Shown here: one piece after another, positions 8,378 through 17,403 of the stretch | Layout: the number at the start of each line of letters is the position of its first letter | Numbering within the stretch: the stretch's first letter is position 1 | Assembly: GCF_004366355.1 (NCBI RefSeq) | Contig: NZ_SODV01000001.1 | Span: forward strand, 1,612,001-1,676,000 | Direction: 5' to 3' | Length of the DNA stretch: 64,000 nucleotides | Source: Dinghuibacter silviterrae | GTDB lineage: Bacteria; Bacteroidota; Bacteroidia; Chitinophagales; Chitinophagaceae | Position numbers and translations under genes: made by a program | Notes under the pieces: model-generated | Databases searched by the model: none | The model's input: the letters and a program-made list of their open reading frames with translations, nothing else | Told to the model about the DNA's origin: nothing

Positions 8378-9690
8378 ACATATTTTTCGCCGTGCTGGGA
8401 TTCGTCCAGACCCACGAGCTCTTCCTGGCGGGTGACACGCAGGGGCGACAGCACGTTGATGAGTTTGAAGATGAGGTAGGATACCGTAAAGCTGTAGCCG
8501 ACGACGATACCCAGTCCTTTGAGCTGGGTGAGGAAAAGGGCGGTGTCTCCGTACCAAAGTCCGTTGGCGCCGGAGGGATTGAGCACCTTGCTGGCAAAAA
8601 CACCCGTAAGGATCATCCCTACGATACCCCCCAGACCATGACAGGGGAATACGTCGAGGGTGTCGTCTACGCCCGTCTTTGACTTCGCATGAGCGGCGAG
8701 GTTAGAAATCAGCGCGGCGGTAAGACCGATGACCAGGCTTTGGGGAACGCCTACATAACCGGCGGCGGGGGTGATGGCTACGAGGCCGACGACGGCGCCG
8801 ATACAAAAGCCGAGGGCGGACGGTTTTTTACCGCGAACGACGTCGAACAGCATCCAGGCCACACCGGCAGAGGCAGCCGCGGTATTGGTGGCGGCAAAGG
8901 CGCCTACGGCCAGGTCATTCGCCGCGAGGGCGGAACCGGCGTTAAAACCAAACCAGCCGAACCACAGGAGGCCTGTCCCCAGGACGACATAAGGAATGTT
9001 GGCGGGGTGCGTGACCTCGGAATTGCGCCGTTTCAAGGCGAGGGCACCCGCCAGGGCCGCACAACCGGCGGAAATGTGGACGACCGTACCACCGGCAAAG
9101 TCCAGCACACCCAGCTTATACAGGAAGCCGTCCGGATGCCAGGTCCAGTGGGCGATCGGGGCGTACACCAACAGGCTAAACAAGGCGATGAATAATATAT
9201 AGGCGTTAAACCGGATCCGCTCGGCCACCGCACCGACCACCAGGGCCGGGGTAATGACGGCGAACTTCAACTGAAAAAGGGCAAACAAAAGCAAAGGAAT
9301 GGTCGCACCACCCGTCCAGGGCGCGCTACTGTTCACACCGGAGAAAAACGGGTAGGTCAACGGGCTGCCGATAAAACCGCCCATGCTTTTGCCAAACGCC
9401 AGGCTAAAGCCGATCACGACCCAGATGACGGTGACGACACCGGTGGCGATAAAGCTTTTGATCATCGTGGACAGGACGTTGCGCCGGTTGACCATCCCTC
9501 CGTAAAAGAAGGCGAGACCCGGGGTCATCAGGAAAACCAGGGCAGTGGCCACGAGCACCCATGTGATGTCCGCTCCATTATAAACGGACCCGCCTTTGAA
9601 GTTGGCGAGGGTGGGGGTGAAGAGGCTGGCGAGACATACGACGACCAACACAGCAAAAGGAGCAATTCGTTTGAAAAGGGACATTTCCAT
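8296..9690 (-). CDS. amtB: Ammonium transporter
   Basis: Amt/MEP/Rh-family channel conducting NH4+/NH3 across the inner membrane. It has about 464 residues from the ATG at 9690 (MEMSLFKR; 9684 also possible). An upstream in-frame ATG at 9741 would add 17 residues in front of the hydrophobic N-terminal segment and is less likely. Family landmarks include the phenylalanine-gate region TPGLAFFYGGMVNRRNVLS, ALVVGAVAERIRFN, and the twin-histidine contexts GGTVVHISAGCAALAGA and FPCHGLGGIVGMILTG. There is no adjacent glnK/PII gene. It converges on and overlaps the preceding membrane-protein gene by 82 bases. Confidence 0.95.
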   Translation of the reverse strand: MEMSLFKRIAPFAVLVVVCLASLFTPTLANFKGGSVYNGADITWVLVATALVFLMTPGLAFFYGGMVNRRNVLSTMIKSFIATGVVTVIWVVIGFSLAFGKSMGGFIGSPLTYPFFSGVNSSAPWTGGATIPLLLFALFQLKFAVITPALVVGAVAERIRFNAYILFIALFSLLVYAPIAHWTWHPDGFLYKLGVLDFAGGTVVHISAGCAALAGALALKRRNSEVTHPANIPYVVLGTGLLWFGWFGFNAGSALAANDLAVGAFAATNTAAASAGVAWMLFDVVRGKKPSALGFCIGAVVGLVAITPAAGYVGVPQSLVIGLTAALISNLAAHAKSKTGVDDTLDVFPCHGLGGIVGMILTGVFASKVLNPSGANGLWYGDTALFLTQLKGLGIVVGYSFTVSYLIFKLINVLSPLRVTRQEELVGLDESQHGEKYVQGTLLVDSNGTFEQKSANEPFSVSNR

Positions 9691-9810
9691 AGCCGTAATC
9701 GAACAAGTTAGTATTAAATAAAATATATTATCGCAGTACAATTTTACAAAGAATTGCCGATTTATGTTACATGTGTAATGTATATAATTAATATTTATTC
9801 GTTTGATGAT

Positions 9811-9862
9811 AAAATAAAAATGGGACCCTCCATTAGATTTTATCTAAGAAAGATCCCTTTTC
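9811..9862 (-). terminator. Possible terminator after the NarL-type regulator
   Basis: Read on the minus strand, TTAGAT/ATCTAA forms a hairpin nested inside GGGA/TCCC, followed by ATTTTTATTTTAT. It lies 36 bases after the regulator's stop in an AT-rich gap of about 200 bases. No other element is evident there. Confidence 0.5.
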
Positions 9863-9897
9863 AAGGTCGAACGCCACTAAAATGTGCAAAAATTAGA

Positions 9898-10554
9898 TTA
9901 TCGCCCGAAGAACTTATTGATCGCTTCTACGCGGTTGTTGACGTGGAGCTTTTCGTAAATATGGTAGACGTGCTTGCGGACCGTTTCGGGGCTAATGAAG
10001 AGAGACAGCGATATTTCCTTATATATCATTCCCTTGGCAAGCATTTCGAGGATTTCCATTTCCCGTCGGGACAAAGAGTCGAGCCGGTCGCTTTCTTCGT
10101 AGGCGCCGCCCGGGAGGGCGGCTTTGCCCTGGCCCTGGAAGGCAGCCACTACCTTCCGGGCGATCTGGCTGCTCATGGGGGAACCTCCCTCGTTCAGTTC
10201 CCGGATCGCTTCCAGGAGCTTGTCGGGGGTGGTCTTTTTTAAGACATACCCGCTCGCCCCCGCACGGAGGGCTTCGAAGATCTTGGCGTCGTCTTCATAC
10301 ACGGTACACATCATAAAGAGCATTTCCGGGTACCGGCGTTTGAGGATGCGGACACATTCGATCCCGTCCACACCGCCCAGGTGAATGTCCATCAGGACAA
10401 CTTGCGGAACGGTTATGGGAATGCCCACCAGGGCGTCTTCACCGGAGCTATACGAAGCGGCCCATTCAAATCCACCCGACAGTTGCAGGATCTGTTCAAG
10501 CGCCTGGCGTATGTCCCTGTTGTCTTCGACAATACAAACACGGATGGGCATCAT
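9898..10554 (-). CDS. NarL/FixJ-type response regulator
   Basis: Two-component DNA-binding regulator of 218 residues. The receiver domain (1 to about 120) has acidic residues in VEDNRD, the phosphoacceptor Asp at about 56 (VVLMDIHLGG) and the Lys in GYVLKKT. The C-terminal LuxR-type HTH (about 150-215) is SRREMEILEMLAKGMIYKEI...SPETVRKHVYHIYEKLHV. No histidine kinase is adjacent, so the partner is elsewhere. It lies on the same strand 54 bases after rsmG and may share its transcript. The target genes are unknown. Confidence 0.92.
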   Translation of the reverse strand: MMPIRVCIVEDNRDIRQALEQILQLSGGFEWAASYSSGEDALVGIPITVPQVVLMDIHLGGVDGIECVRILKRRYPEMLFMMCTVYEDDAKIFEALRAGASGYVLKKTTPDKLLEAIRELNEGGSPMSSQIARKVVAAFQGQGKAALPGGAYEESDRLDSLSRREMEILEMLAKGMIYKEISLSLFISPETVRKHVYHIYEKLHVNNRVEAINKFFGR

Positions 10555-10608
10555 GAGGCGAAGGTGGGGAATTTTGCGCGGAACTGCAATACCGCAAACC
10601 GGGTACGA

Positions 10609-11259
10609 TCACCGGGGCACGTACACCATGTACTTCTCTGCGAACCAGGGTTCGGTAAAGAGCGTGGACAACTCCCAGACGTGCGGCCGGAGCCCGCTGC
10701 GCGCGATCTCATCGGTCAGGTCTCCTCCCTTGAGGCATACAAGACCATTTTTGTGCGGGCTGCCGGGAAGGTGTTGATTCCGAAGCAACGGCCGTCCCCA
10801 GGTCCAAAGATCCAGGAGGGGCGCCACCGCCCGGCTGACGGCAAAGTCAAAGGCGCCCTTGGGGAGCGATTCGGCCCGGGCATGATAGGTGCGAACGTTG
10901 GTGAGGCCGAGGGCCTTGACCGCTTCTTCCACCACCTTTATTTTCTTACCGATGCTGTCCACGAGGTGAAAGGTCGCTTCGGGAAAAAATATGGCCAGGG
11001 GTATACCGGGGAAACCGCCGCCCGTTCCGATGTCGACGATTTGAGCGCCGGCGGGAAAGACAAACCCGGTGGCGATCGCCAGGGAGTGGAGGACGTGGCG
11101 TTCGTACAGGCTGTCGATATCCCTGCGGGAAATGACGTTGATGCGCTCGTTCCACTCCCGGTAGACCGCATCGAGCTGTGTCCACTGCCGGAGCTGCTGG
11201 GGCGTGAACTCGCCAAAATAGCGCTGAATTATTTCCACTTGTTGGAGGGGCGTTTCCAT
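10609..11259 (-). CDS. rsmG: 16S rRNA (guanine(527)-N7)-methyltransferase
   Basis: SAM-dependent methyltransferase acting on G527 of 16S rRNA (the GidB family). It has 216 residues, the family's usual size, if started at the ATG at 11259 (METPLQQVEII); the frame is open further upstream but inside the neighbouring gene. The SAM motif VDIGTGGGFPGIPLAI, followed by HLVDSIGKKIKVV, is diagnostic. The start lies within the last 31 bases of the glycosyltransferase gene, pointing to translational coupling. Confidence 0.95.
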   Translation of the reverse strand: METPLQQVEIIQRYFGEFTPQQLRQWTQLDAVYREWNERINVISRRDIDSLYERHVLHSLAIATGFVFPAGAQIVDIGTGGGFPGIPLAIFFPEATFHLVDSIGKKIKVVEEAVKALGLTNVRTYHARAESLPKGAFDFAVSRAVAPLLDLWTWGRPLLRNQHLPGSPHKNGLVCLKGGDLTDEIARSGLRPHVWELSTLFTEPWFAEKYMVYVPR

Positions 11260-12356
11260 ACTGCCGGGGCAAAGATCACATAATATATGAATTGCCAAAG
11301 ATCCAGCAGGGGAAACCACCAAAAAAGATCCTTTTCCCGGAGTGTACGCATGGCTTGATAAAAGATCACGGCCTGGAGGAGGAAGCGCAGACCGAAGACG
11401 GGCCATATATACCAGGACCAGGGCGCGGGCGTGACCAGCAGGCTGAGCAACAGCAGCGGATACACCAGGAAATGGGTGCCGCTGTACAGCCCCAGCAGGA
11501 ATTTGTGGACGGGTTTATAATACCGGCTGGTGGTAAAGTGCCGTTGCTTCTGACGCAGCCATTCGGCCCAGGTGGCTTTCGGGGGGGAATAAACGAAGCT
11601 GGACGCGTCCAGGACAATACGGGTGTTCCGGGCGTTGGCGACGGCGTTTATAAAAAGGTCGTCGTCCCCGCTGGGGATTTGATTATGGCCTGCAAAACCT
11701 TTGTTCCGGAAAAAAAGATCCTTTTTGTAAGACAGATTCCGGCCGACCCCCATATAGGGTAAGCCCGCCTGGGCATAGGAAAAATATTGTAAAGCCGTAT
11801 GAAAGGTCTCGAACCGGATGATCCGGTTGAGGAGGCCGGGCTTCTTTTCATAAGGGCCATACCCCAGCACGACTTCAGTGCCGGGATGATAGGCATTTTG
11901 AAAACTGCGGACCCATTCCCTGGAGGCCGGGGTACAGTCGGCGTCCGTCAGGACGAGGGTATCGTACCTGGCGGTTTTGATCCCCACGGACAGGGGGAAT
12001 TTCTTGCCGATGATGAGCTGGGCCTCCTGGTGGAGCTCTACGGGTTTGAGCCGGGGATAGTCGGAGGTAAACCGTTCCAGCACGAACTTGGTATCGTCAA
12101 AGGAATTGTCGTTGATCACCAGGACCTCGTGCTCCAAGGGATAATCCTGCTCCAGGACGGAGGGGAGGCGTTCCGAAAGGTTGCGCGACTCGTCCCTCGC
12201 GCAGATGATCACGGAGACGGGTAGGGTTTCGCCGGCTCCTTCGGAAGGTTCTTTGTGAAATGCAACCCTGGAAAAGAAAAACAAATAGTAAAAGACCTGT
12301 ATCGCAATGATCGCGCAAAAGAGGTAGAAAGCACAGAGGGGGATAATCGGATTCAT
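11229..12356 (-). CDS. Glycosyltransferase family 2 membrane protein
   Basis: Inner-membrane glycosyltransferase of 375 residues: one N-terminal helix, a GT-A domain (about 45-270) and two or three C-terminal helices. The catalytic domain shows VSVIICARDE, VLVINDNSFDDT and the metal-binding TDADCTPAS; GDDDLFINAVA resembles the acceptor-side ED motif and QKQRHFTTSRYY the QxxRW-like motif. The sugar and acceptor are not predictable. It heads a minus-strand operon with rsmG. A -7-like TATTTTTG (minus strand, 12410-12417) lies about 55 bases upstream, in the short gap shared with the divergent tgt gene. Confidence 0.88.
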   Translation of the reverse strand: MNPIIPLCAFYLFCAIIAIQVFYYLFFFSRVAFHKEPSEGAGETLPVSVIICARDESRNLSERLPSVLEQDYPLEHEVLVINDNSFDDTKFVLERFTSDYPRLKPVELHQEAQLIIGKKFPLSVGIKTARYDTLVLTDADCTPASREWVRSFQNAYHPGTEVVLGYGPYEKKPGLLNRIIRFETFHTALQYFSYAQAGLPYMGVGRNLSYKKDLFFRNKGFAGHNQIPSGDDDLFINAVANARNTRIVLDASSFVYSPPKATWAEWLRQKQRHFTTSRYYKPVHKFLLGLYSGTHFLVYPLLLLSLLVTPAPWSWYIWPVFGLRFLLQAVIFYQAMRTLREKDLFWWFPLLDLWQFIYYVIFAPAVWKRPSNKWK

Positions 12357-12430
12357 CCGGGCATAATGATTTTAAAAGGACGGATGCAACCTTACGGTTT
12401 CATACGGAACAAAAATACGAATTTCGCCCA

Positions 12431-13567
12431 ATGGAATTGACATTCGCTATCGAAGGCACCGACCCGGGCACGGCCGCCCGTGCGGGGCGCATCCGGACGG
12501 ACCATGGGGAGATCGAGACGCCTATATTTATGCCGGTAGGCACGGTGGGCAGCGTAAAGGCCGTCACCCAGCAACAGCTTCAATCGGACGTAAACGCCCA
12601 AATCATCCTCGGCAATACGTACCACCTCTACCTCCGCCCGGGGACCGGTGTTCTTTCCAAAGCGGGCGGGCTTCACCGTTTTAACGGCTGGCCCCGGCCC
12701 ATCCTCACCGACAGCGGCGGCTACCAGGTTTTTTCCCTGGCGGAAAACCGGAAGATCACTGAAGAAGGTGTGGTCTTTCAAAGTCATATCGACGGGAGCC
12801 GCCACCTGTTCAGCCCCGAGGGCGTCATGGACATCCAGCGCGCCATCGGCGCGGACATCATCATGGCGTTTGACGAGTGCCCACCCTATCCCGCGGAATA
12901 CCGGTACGTGCGCCAGTCCATGGACCTGACCCACCGCTGGCTGGACCGTTGTATCGCCCGCCTGGCCGACACCCCGGACGCCTATGGGTATACGCAAAAC
13001 CTGTTTCCCATCGTCCAGGGAGGAACCTTTGCGGACCTTAGAAAAGCCTCCAGCGAATACATTGCTTCCCGCGGCGCCGCAGGCAACGCCATCGGGGGAC
13101 TGAGTGTGGGAGAGCCGGAGGAGCAGATGTACGAGATGTGCGGTCTTTGTTGCTCCTTCCTTCCGGCGGACAAACCGCGCTACCTTATGGGCGTGGGCAC
13201 CCCCTGGAACATCCTGGAGTCCATTGCCCTGGGGGTGGATATGTTCGACTGTGTGATGCCCACCCGCAACGGCCGCAACGGGATGCTGTTTACGACCGAA
13301 GGCGTGATCAATATCCGGAACAAAAAATGGGCGGACGACTTCTCCCCCGTCGATCCCGGTCTGACGGACTCCCCGGCCAGCGCCTACAGCAAGGCCTACC
13401 TGCGGCACCTGTTCGTGGCAGGCGAGATCCTCGGGCTGACCCTGGCCAGCCTGCAAAACTTAACGTTTTATTTGCACCTCGTCCGCGAGGCGCGGGTACA
13501 CATCCTGGCGGGGGACTTTGCGGCCTGGAAGGCAGCCATTCTGCCACGGATCAAGCAGCGGTTGTAA
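12431..13567 (+). CDS. tgt: tRNA-guanine transglycosylase, zinc ligands absent
   Basis: Exchanges guanine 34 of GUN-anticodon tRNAs for the queuosine precursor preQ1. It has 378 residues. The catalytic Asp in LTDSGGYQVFSL, the nucleophile Asp in GVDMFDCVMPTRNGRNG and GGLSVGEP are intact. However, the C-terminal zinc site (CxCx2C...H in E. coli and Zymomonas enzymes) is replaced: where DPECDCYTC would be, the sequence reads DPGLTDSPAS, and the His of the HNL segment is Gln (SLQNLTFY). The fold is otherwise collinear, so this is a Tgt without the usual zinc rather than a fragment. lptG follows after 23 bases. Confidence 0.93.
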   Translation: MELTFAIEGTDPGTAARAGRIRTDHGEIETPIFMPVGTVGSVKAVTQQQLQSDVNAQIILGNTYHLYLRPGTGVLSKAGGLHRFNGWPRPILTDSGGYQVFSLAENRKITEEGVVFQSHIDGSRHLFSPEGVMDIQRAIGADIIMAFDECPPYPAEYRYVRQSMDLTHRWLDRCIARLADTPDAYGYTQNLFPIVQGGTFADLRKASSEYIASRGAAGNAIGGLSVGEPEEQMYEMCGLCCSFLPADKPRYLMGVGTPWNILESIALGVDMFDCVMPTRNGRNGMLFTTEGVINIRNKKWADDFSPVDPGLTDSPASAYSKAYLRHLFVAGEILGLTLASLQNLTFYLHLVREARVHILAGDFAAWKAAILPRIKQRL

Positions 13568-13590
13568 TTTTCGACTACATTTGGGGCGGC

Positions 13591-14682
13591 ATGAAAAAGA
13601 TCGATTGGTACATCCTGAAAAAGTTCCTGAGTACTTTTTTCTTTGCGATCCTGATGTTCACCGTTATCTCCGTGGTGGTGGACATCAGCGAGAAGACGGA
13701 TGACTTCGTGCGGTCGAACCTGAGCTTTCGTCAGATCGTCATGCAGTACTACATCGGCTTCATTCCTTATATCATCGCCTTTCTTTTCCCGCTGTTTGTT
13801 TTCCTGGCGGTGATCTTTTTTGCCTCGAAGATGGCGGCCCGGACCGAAGTGATTGCCATCCTGAGCAGCGGGGTGAGCTTCCGGCGCTACCTGCGGGCCT
13901 TTGTCGTGGGCGGGGTTTTCTTAGGATCGATCCTTTGGTGGGCGGACCGCTTTATCGTCCCCAAGGCCAACCAGATCCGGACGGACTTCCAGGCCAAATA
14001 CGTGGACACCGATCCCTATAACCCTTCCCAGGCCCAGCTCAACCGGATCCATTTCCGGATCGATCCCGTGACGTATGCCGGGATGGCGTTTTACGACACC
14101 CTGCGTAAAACCGGGTCCCAGTTCTATATGTACCGGCTGAACGATTCCGACAAACTGGTCTACAACCTCCGCGCGGAGGGGATCTCCTGGGATACGGCCA
14201 CCAAAAAGTGGCGGCTGGACAACCTCATCGAACGAAAGATCAACGGGCTACACGAGACCGTGAGCATGGACATCCAAAGAAAGGTCGACCTGCACCTGGC
14301 CCCCTCCGAGCTCAACAACGACTTTTACATACAGGACAAACTCACAACTCCCCAACTGGACGTGTATATCAAACGCGAAAAGCTCCGGGGCGCGGAAGGG
14401 GTGAATACCCTGGAGGTAGAGCGCTACCGGCGGGACGCCACCCCGGTGGCCGTTTTCCTGCTGACCATGATCGGGGCCTGTATCGCCAGCCGGAAGATCC
14501 GGGGAGGAAGCGGGGTCCACCTGGCGCTGGGCATTTTTATCAGCGCGGTCTACATCATCGCCAACCAGTTCTCCACCGTTTTTTCCACCAAAGGACACCT
14601 GCCCCCCTTCTGGGCGGCCTGGATACCCAATATTATCTTTTTGTTTGTCGCCTGGGGTTTGTACCGCAAGGCGCCGAAATAG
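13591..14682 (+). CDS. lptG: LptF/LptG family permease
   Basis: Membrane subunit of the lipopolysaccharide exporter LptB2FG, which extracts LPS from the inner membrane. It has 363 residues with the YjgP/YjgQ layout: helices in the first 100 residues, a periplasmic beta-jellyroll (about 130-270), then three C-terminal helices. The N-terminus MKKIDWYILKKFLSTFFFAI and the coupling-helix stretch MAARTEVIAILSSGVSF are typical. I start at 13591 because longer reading of this frame runs through the end of tgt. A -7-like TACATTTG (13576-13583) precedes it. Adjacency to tgt is common in Bacteroidota. Confidence 0.9.
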   Translation: MKKIDWYILKKFLSTFFFAILMFTVISVVVDISEKTDDFVRSNLSFRQIVMQYYIGFIPYIIAFLFPLFVFLAVIFFASKMAARTEVIAILSSGVSFRRYLRAFVVGGVFLGSILWWADRFIVPKANQIRTDFQAKYVDTDPYNPSQAQLNRIHFRIDPVTYAGMAFYDTLRKTGSQFYMYRLNDSDKLVYNLRAEGISWDTATKKWRLDNLIERKINGLHETVSMDIQRKVDLHLAPSELNNDFYIQDKLTTPQLDVYIKREKLRGAEGVNTLEVERYRRDATPVAVFLLTMIGACIASRKIRGGSGVHLALGIFISAVYIIANQFSTVFSTKGHLPPFWAAWIPNIIFLFVAWGLYRKAPK

Positions 14683-14683
14683 T

Positions 14684-14714
14684 TTTGGCCGCCGACCCGA
14701 TCGGCGTAACTTTA
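14684..14714 (+). promoter_or_regulatory. Promoter of the citrate synthase gene
   Basis: TTTG (14684-14687), 19 bases, TAACTTTA (14707-14714): the Bacteroidota consensus except for the last base. It begins just after the lptG stop, and the gltA ATG is 22 bases beyond it. Confidence 0.5.
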
Positions 14715-14736
14715 GCCATCCAAAAATCAATTTATC

Positions 14737-16062
14737 ATGGCCACAGTCAAAGAAAGGTTCAAGGAAGTAGCGGACAAGGCGAATGCGGACACCAAGGAAT
14801 TGCTAAAAGAGCACGGCGGTAAAAAGATCGGGGAAGTGACCCTTTCGCAGATCTACCAGGGGATGCGTGGGATGACCGGGCTAGTGAGCGAGACCTCCCT
14901 GCTCGACGCCAACGAAGGCATCCGTTTCCGTGGCTATTCCATTCCCGAGCTGCAACAACGACTGCCCCATGCCCCCGGGGGCAAAGAACCTTTGCCCGAA
15001 GGCCTGTTTCACCTGATGCTGATCGGTGAGCTGCCCACGGAAGACGACGTGACCACCGTAAGCAACGCCTGGGCCCGGCGCAGCCACGTACCGACCCATG
15101 TATTTGCGGCCATCGACGCCCTCCCCGTCACCGCCCACCCGATGACACAGTTTGTCTGCGGGATCATGGCCCTCCAGACGGAAAGCAACTTTGCCAAGGC
15201 CTACGCCAAAGGGCTCAATAAAAAAGACTACTGGGAATACGTATTGGACGACGCCATGGACCTCATCGCCCGCCTGCCGCGTATCGCCGCTTATATCTAC
15301 CGCCGCAAGTACAAGAACGGGGACCACATCCAACCCAACGGTCTCCTCGACTGGGCGGGGAACCTGGCCCACATGCTGGGATACGAAGACGAAGGTTTCA
15401 AGGAGCTGATGCGTTTGTACATGACCATCCACGCCGACCACGAAGGCGGAAACGTCTCCGCTCATACGGTGCACCTGGTGGGTTCCGCCCTCAGCGACCC
15501 CTACCTCAGCTTTGCCGCCGGTATGAACGGCCTGGCCGGACCCCTGCACGGGCTCGCCAACCAGGAAGTGATCAAGTGGATCATGGAGCTGCGCGAGGAG
15601 CTGGGTGTCGAGCTGCCCACCAAACAACAGATCGACGCCTACGTCCGCAAAACCCTCACCGAGGGGAAGGTTGTTCCCGGTTACGGACACGCCGTCCTGC
15701 GCAAGACGGACCCCCGTTTTACGGCCCAGATGGAGTTTGCCAAAAAACACATGCCGGACGATCCCCTGGTCAACACCGTTTGGAACATCTACGACACGGT
15801 GCCGGGTATCCTCAAGGAATTGGGGAAGGTCAAAAATCCCTGGCCCAACGTCGACGCCCACAGCGGCGCCCTGCTGGTCCACTACGGCCTGGTGGAATAC
15901 GAATTTTACACCGTCCTTTTCGGGGTCAGCCGGGCCCTGGGCGTGCTCGCCAGCCTTTGCTGGGACCGCGCGCTGAATTTCCCGCTCGAACGTCCCAAGT
16001 CGGTCACCACGGACTCCGTCCACAAGTGGCTGAAGGGCGAGGGGGAGATCTGGGGCGAATAA
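14737..16062 (+). CDS. gltA: Citrate synthase (eukaryote-type)
   Basis: Condenses acetyl-CoA and oxaloacetate to citrate, the entry step of the TCA cycle. At 441 residues, with [20 protein letters not shown] and [15 protein letters not shown], it resembles the mitochondrial-type enzyme rather than the short hexameric bacterial form. Catalytic His residues lie in [11 protein letters not shown] and [14 protein letters not shown], and the catalytic Asp is in [10 protein letters not shown]. It has its own promoter. An EamA-family gene follows 12 bases later. Confidence 0.95.
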   Translation: MATVKERFKEVADKANADTKELLKEHGGKKIGEVTLSQIYQGMRGMTGLVSETSLLDANEGIRFRGYSIPELQQRLPHAPGGKEPLPEGLFHLMLIGELPTEDDVTTVSNAWARRSHVPTHVFAAIDALPVTAHPMTQFVCGIMALQTESNFAKAYAKGLNKKDYWEYVLDDAMDLIARLPRIAAYIYRRKYKNGDHIQPNGLLDWAGNLAHMLGYEDEGFKELMRLYMTIHADHEGGNVSAHTVHLVGSALSDPYLSFAAGMNGLAGPLHGLANQEVIKWIMELREELGVELPTKQQIDAYVRKTLTEGKVVPGYGHAVLRKTDPRFTAQMEFAKKHMPDDPLVNTVWNIYDTVPGILKELGKVKNPWPNVDAHSGALLVHYGLVEYEFYTVLFGVSRALGVLASLCWDRALNFPLERPKSVTTDSVHKWLKGEGEIWGE

Positions 16063-16074
16063 ACCGCTCGTCTT

Positions 16075-16488
16075 ATGTGGTGGCTTTTTGCGTTACTCTC
16101 CGCTTTCTTCGCCGCGCTCACCGCCCTCTTCGCCAAGATGGGTGTCAAAGGCATCGACTCGGACCTGGCCACCGCCATACGAACGCTGGTCATCCTCTTT
16201 ATCGCCTGGGGCATCGTTGTCTACAAAGGTGTGGGCCGCGAAGCCGCGTCCCTGACCCGGGAGAACTGGATCTTTCTCGTCCTGTCGGGCTGCGCCACCG
16301 GTCTCTCCTGGATCTTTTATTTCCGCGCTCTTCAACTGGGGAGGGTTTCCCAGGTGGCGCCCGTCGACAAGCTCAGCGTGGCGATCGCCATCCTCCTGTC
16401 GGTCATCTTCCTGAAAGATGTCCTGACCTGGAAAACGGCGATCGGCGCCGGCCTTATTATTGGGGGGACGTTTGTGTTGATATTATAA
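16075..16488 (+). CDS. EamA-family membrane protein, single domain
   Basis: Membrane protein of 137 residues with about five helices, matching one EamA (DMT superfamily) domain; most EamA transporters have two, so this would act as a dimer. The start WWLFALLSAFFAALTALFAK and the end AIGAGLIIGGTFVLIL are typical. The substrate is unknown. It follows gltA by 12 bases and converges on the outer-membrane protein gene 15 bases away. Confidence 0.8.
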   Translation: MWWLFALLSAFFAALTALFAKMGVKGIDSDLATAIRTLVILFIAWGIVVYKGVGREAASLTRENWIFLVLSGCATGLSWIFYFRALQLGRVSQVAPVDKLSVAIAILLSVIFLKDVLTWKTAIGAGLIIGGTFVLIL

Positions 16489-16503
16489 GGGCGCCGCCGC
16501 AAC

Positions 16504-17106
16504 TCATAGGGAAACGCCTATACCTATGCCCGTATTGATGGAACTCCTCGGCCCCGTCAGGGTCGACTCATTGACGGTTCTTTTATACTTCGCCGTTACA
16601 ATATCGCCCGTTGCCGTCAGGTACCACCTCTTGGTAAGGTTATATTGTACACCCACGCCCGTCTGAAACGTAAACGGCGCATCGCCGAACCCCTGGTATT
16701 CGTTCGATCCGGACCACTGGGCTCCGCCCAGGATACGGGCCGTAAAGGCCCATTTCTGCTGGTCGCCAGGGAACCAGCGGAAAGAGGGTCCCACCATCAC
16801 CCGCCACGAGGAATAGGACGAGTAATTGGTGGGCGGATAGAGCTGGCCGTTGTCAAACCCGTTGTCCTGGTGCCCCACCAGGAAGGACAGGTTGATGCCC
16901 GTAATGATCTTGTAGTTGACCTGGACTTGTGCATCCCAGCCTGTCAGCGCGTATTGGCTGTTGGCGTTCGTCGTACTCGTTTTGGCAAAACTCCCAAAGG
17001 GGATTGCCGGTCCCGCGGATACGGATACGTCCCAGCGCCCGGTTTGCGTTTGTGCGGCGGCGCCTAAAGAGAAAAGAAGAATGGGTACAAAAAGAAAGTG
17101 CCTCAT
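16504..17106 (-). CDS. Outer-membrane beta-barrel protein, paralogue 1
   Basis: Small outer-membrane barrel protein of 200 residues. Signal peptide MRHFLFVPILLFSLGAAA, then alternating strands (WDVSVSAGPAIPFGSFAK, WRVMVGPSFRWFPG, WAFTARILGGAQW) and a barrel-type C-terminus (SSINTGIGIGVSL). It is the most diverged of four tandem relatives in 16.5-18.6 kb. Its upstream DNA shares GGACAATGC followed by TATTTTG with the region upstream of paralogue 4, suggesting an inherited promoter. No ligand can be predicted. Confidence 0.75.
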   Translation of the reverse strand: MRHFLFVPILLFSLGAAAQTQTGRWDVSVSAGPAIPFGSFAKTSTTNANSQYALTGWDAQVQVNYKIITGINLSFLVGHQDNGFDNGQLYPPTNYSSYSSWRVMVGPSFRWFPGDQQKWAFTARILGGAQWSGSNEYQGFGDAPFTFQTGVGVQYNLTKRWYLTATGDIVTAKYKRTVNESTLTGPRSSINTGIGIGVSL

Positions 17107-17210
17107 GAAAACGTATTTTGGTTTGCAGCGGCCAAAATACTAGCATTGTCCACTCGCCCTTTGTACAAATTTGTTAAGGTCGGTGAACGGGCGCTGGTAA
17201 CCGGTGAAAC

Positions 17211-17395
17211 TCAAAGGTATACCCCGAGACCAAGGTCGATATTGATCGAATTCCGCGGACGAATGGTTGACCCTTCCGGGATTTCCCCCCAGGGGCCAAT
17301 GCAAGGAAGGTCCCACCAGGAAACGCCAGGATTCGTAGGAAGGAGAAGGATACGAGGCCGCAAAGAAGGAAGAGGGGGAATAAAAATAGTTTCAT
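17211..17395 (-). pseudogene. Decayed copy of the outer-membrane barrel family
   Basis: The remnant begins with a signal peptide like its neighbours (MKLFLFPLFLLCG), then jumps by a large internal deletion into SYESWRFLVGPSLHWPLGG in another frame, equivalent to the middle of the next paralogue (DTWRFLAGPSYGVHLGG). In a further frame it ends with SINIDLGLGVYL and a stop at 17211, the family C-terminus. About two thirds of the gene is missing and the frame is broken, so the short open frame here is not a functional gene. Confidence 0.7.
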
Positions 17396-17403
17396 AGCAA
17401 CGT

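Noticed and set aside
13138-13590. N-terminal extension of lptG
   Set aside because: It overlaps tgt in another frame, and the sequence before 13591 is not LptG-like.
17174-17395. 73-codon minus-strand frame as a gene
   Set aside because: Its pieces match an outer-membrane barrel paralogue in different frames, so it is a pseudogene.
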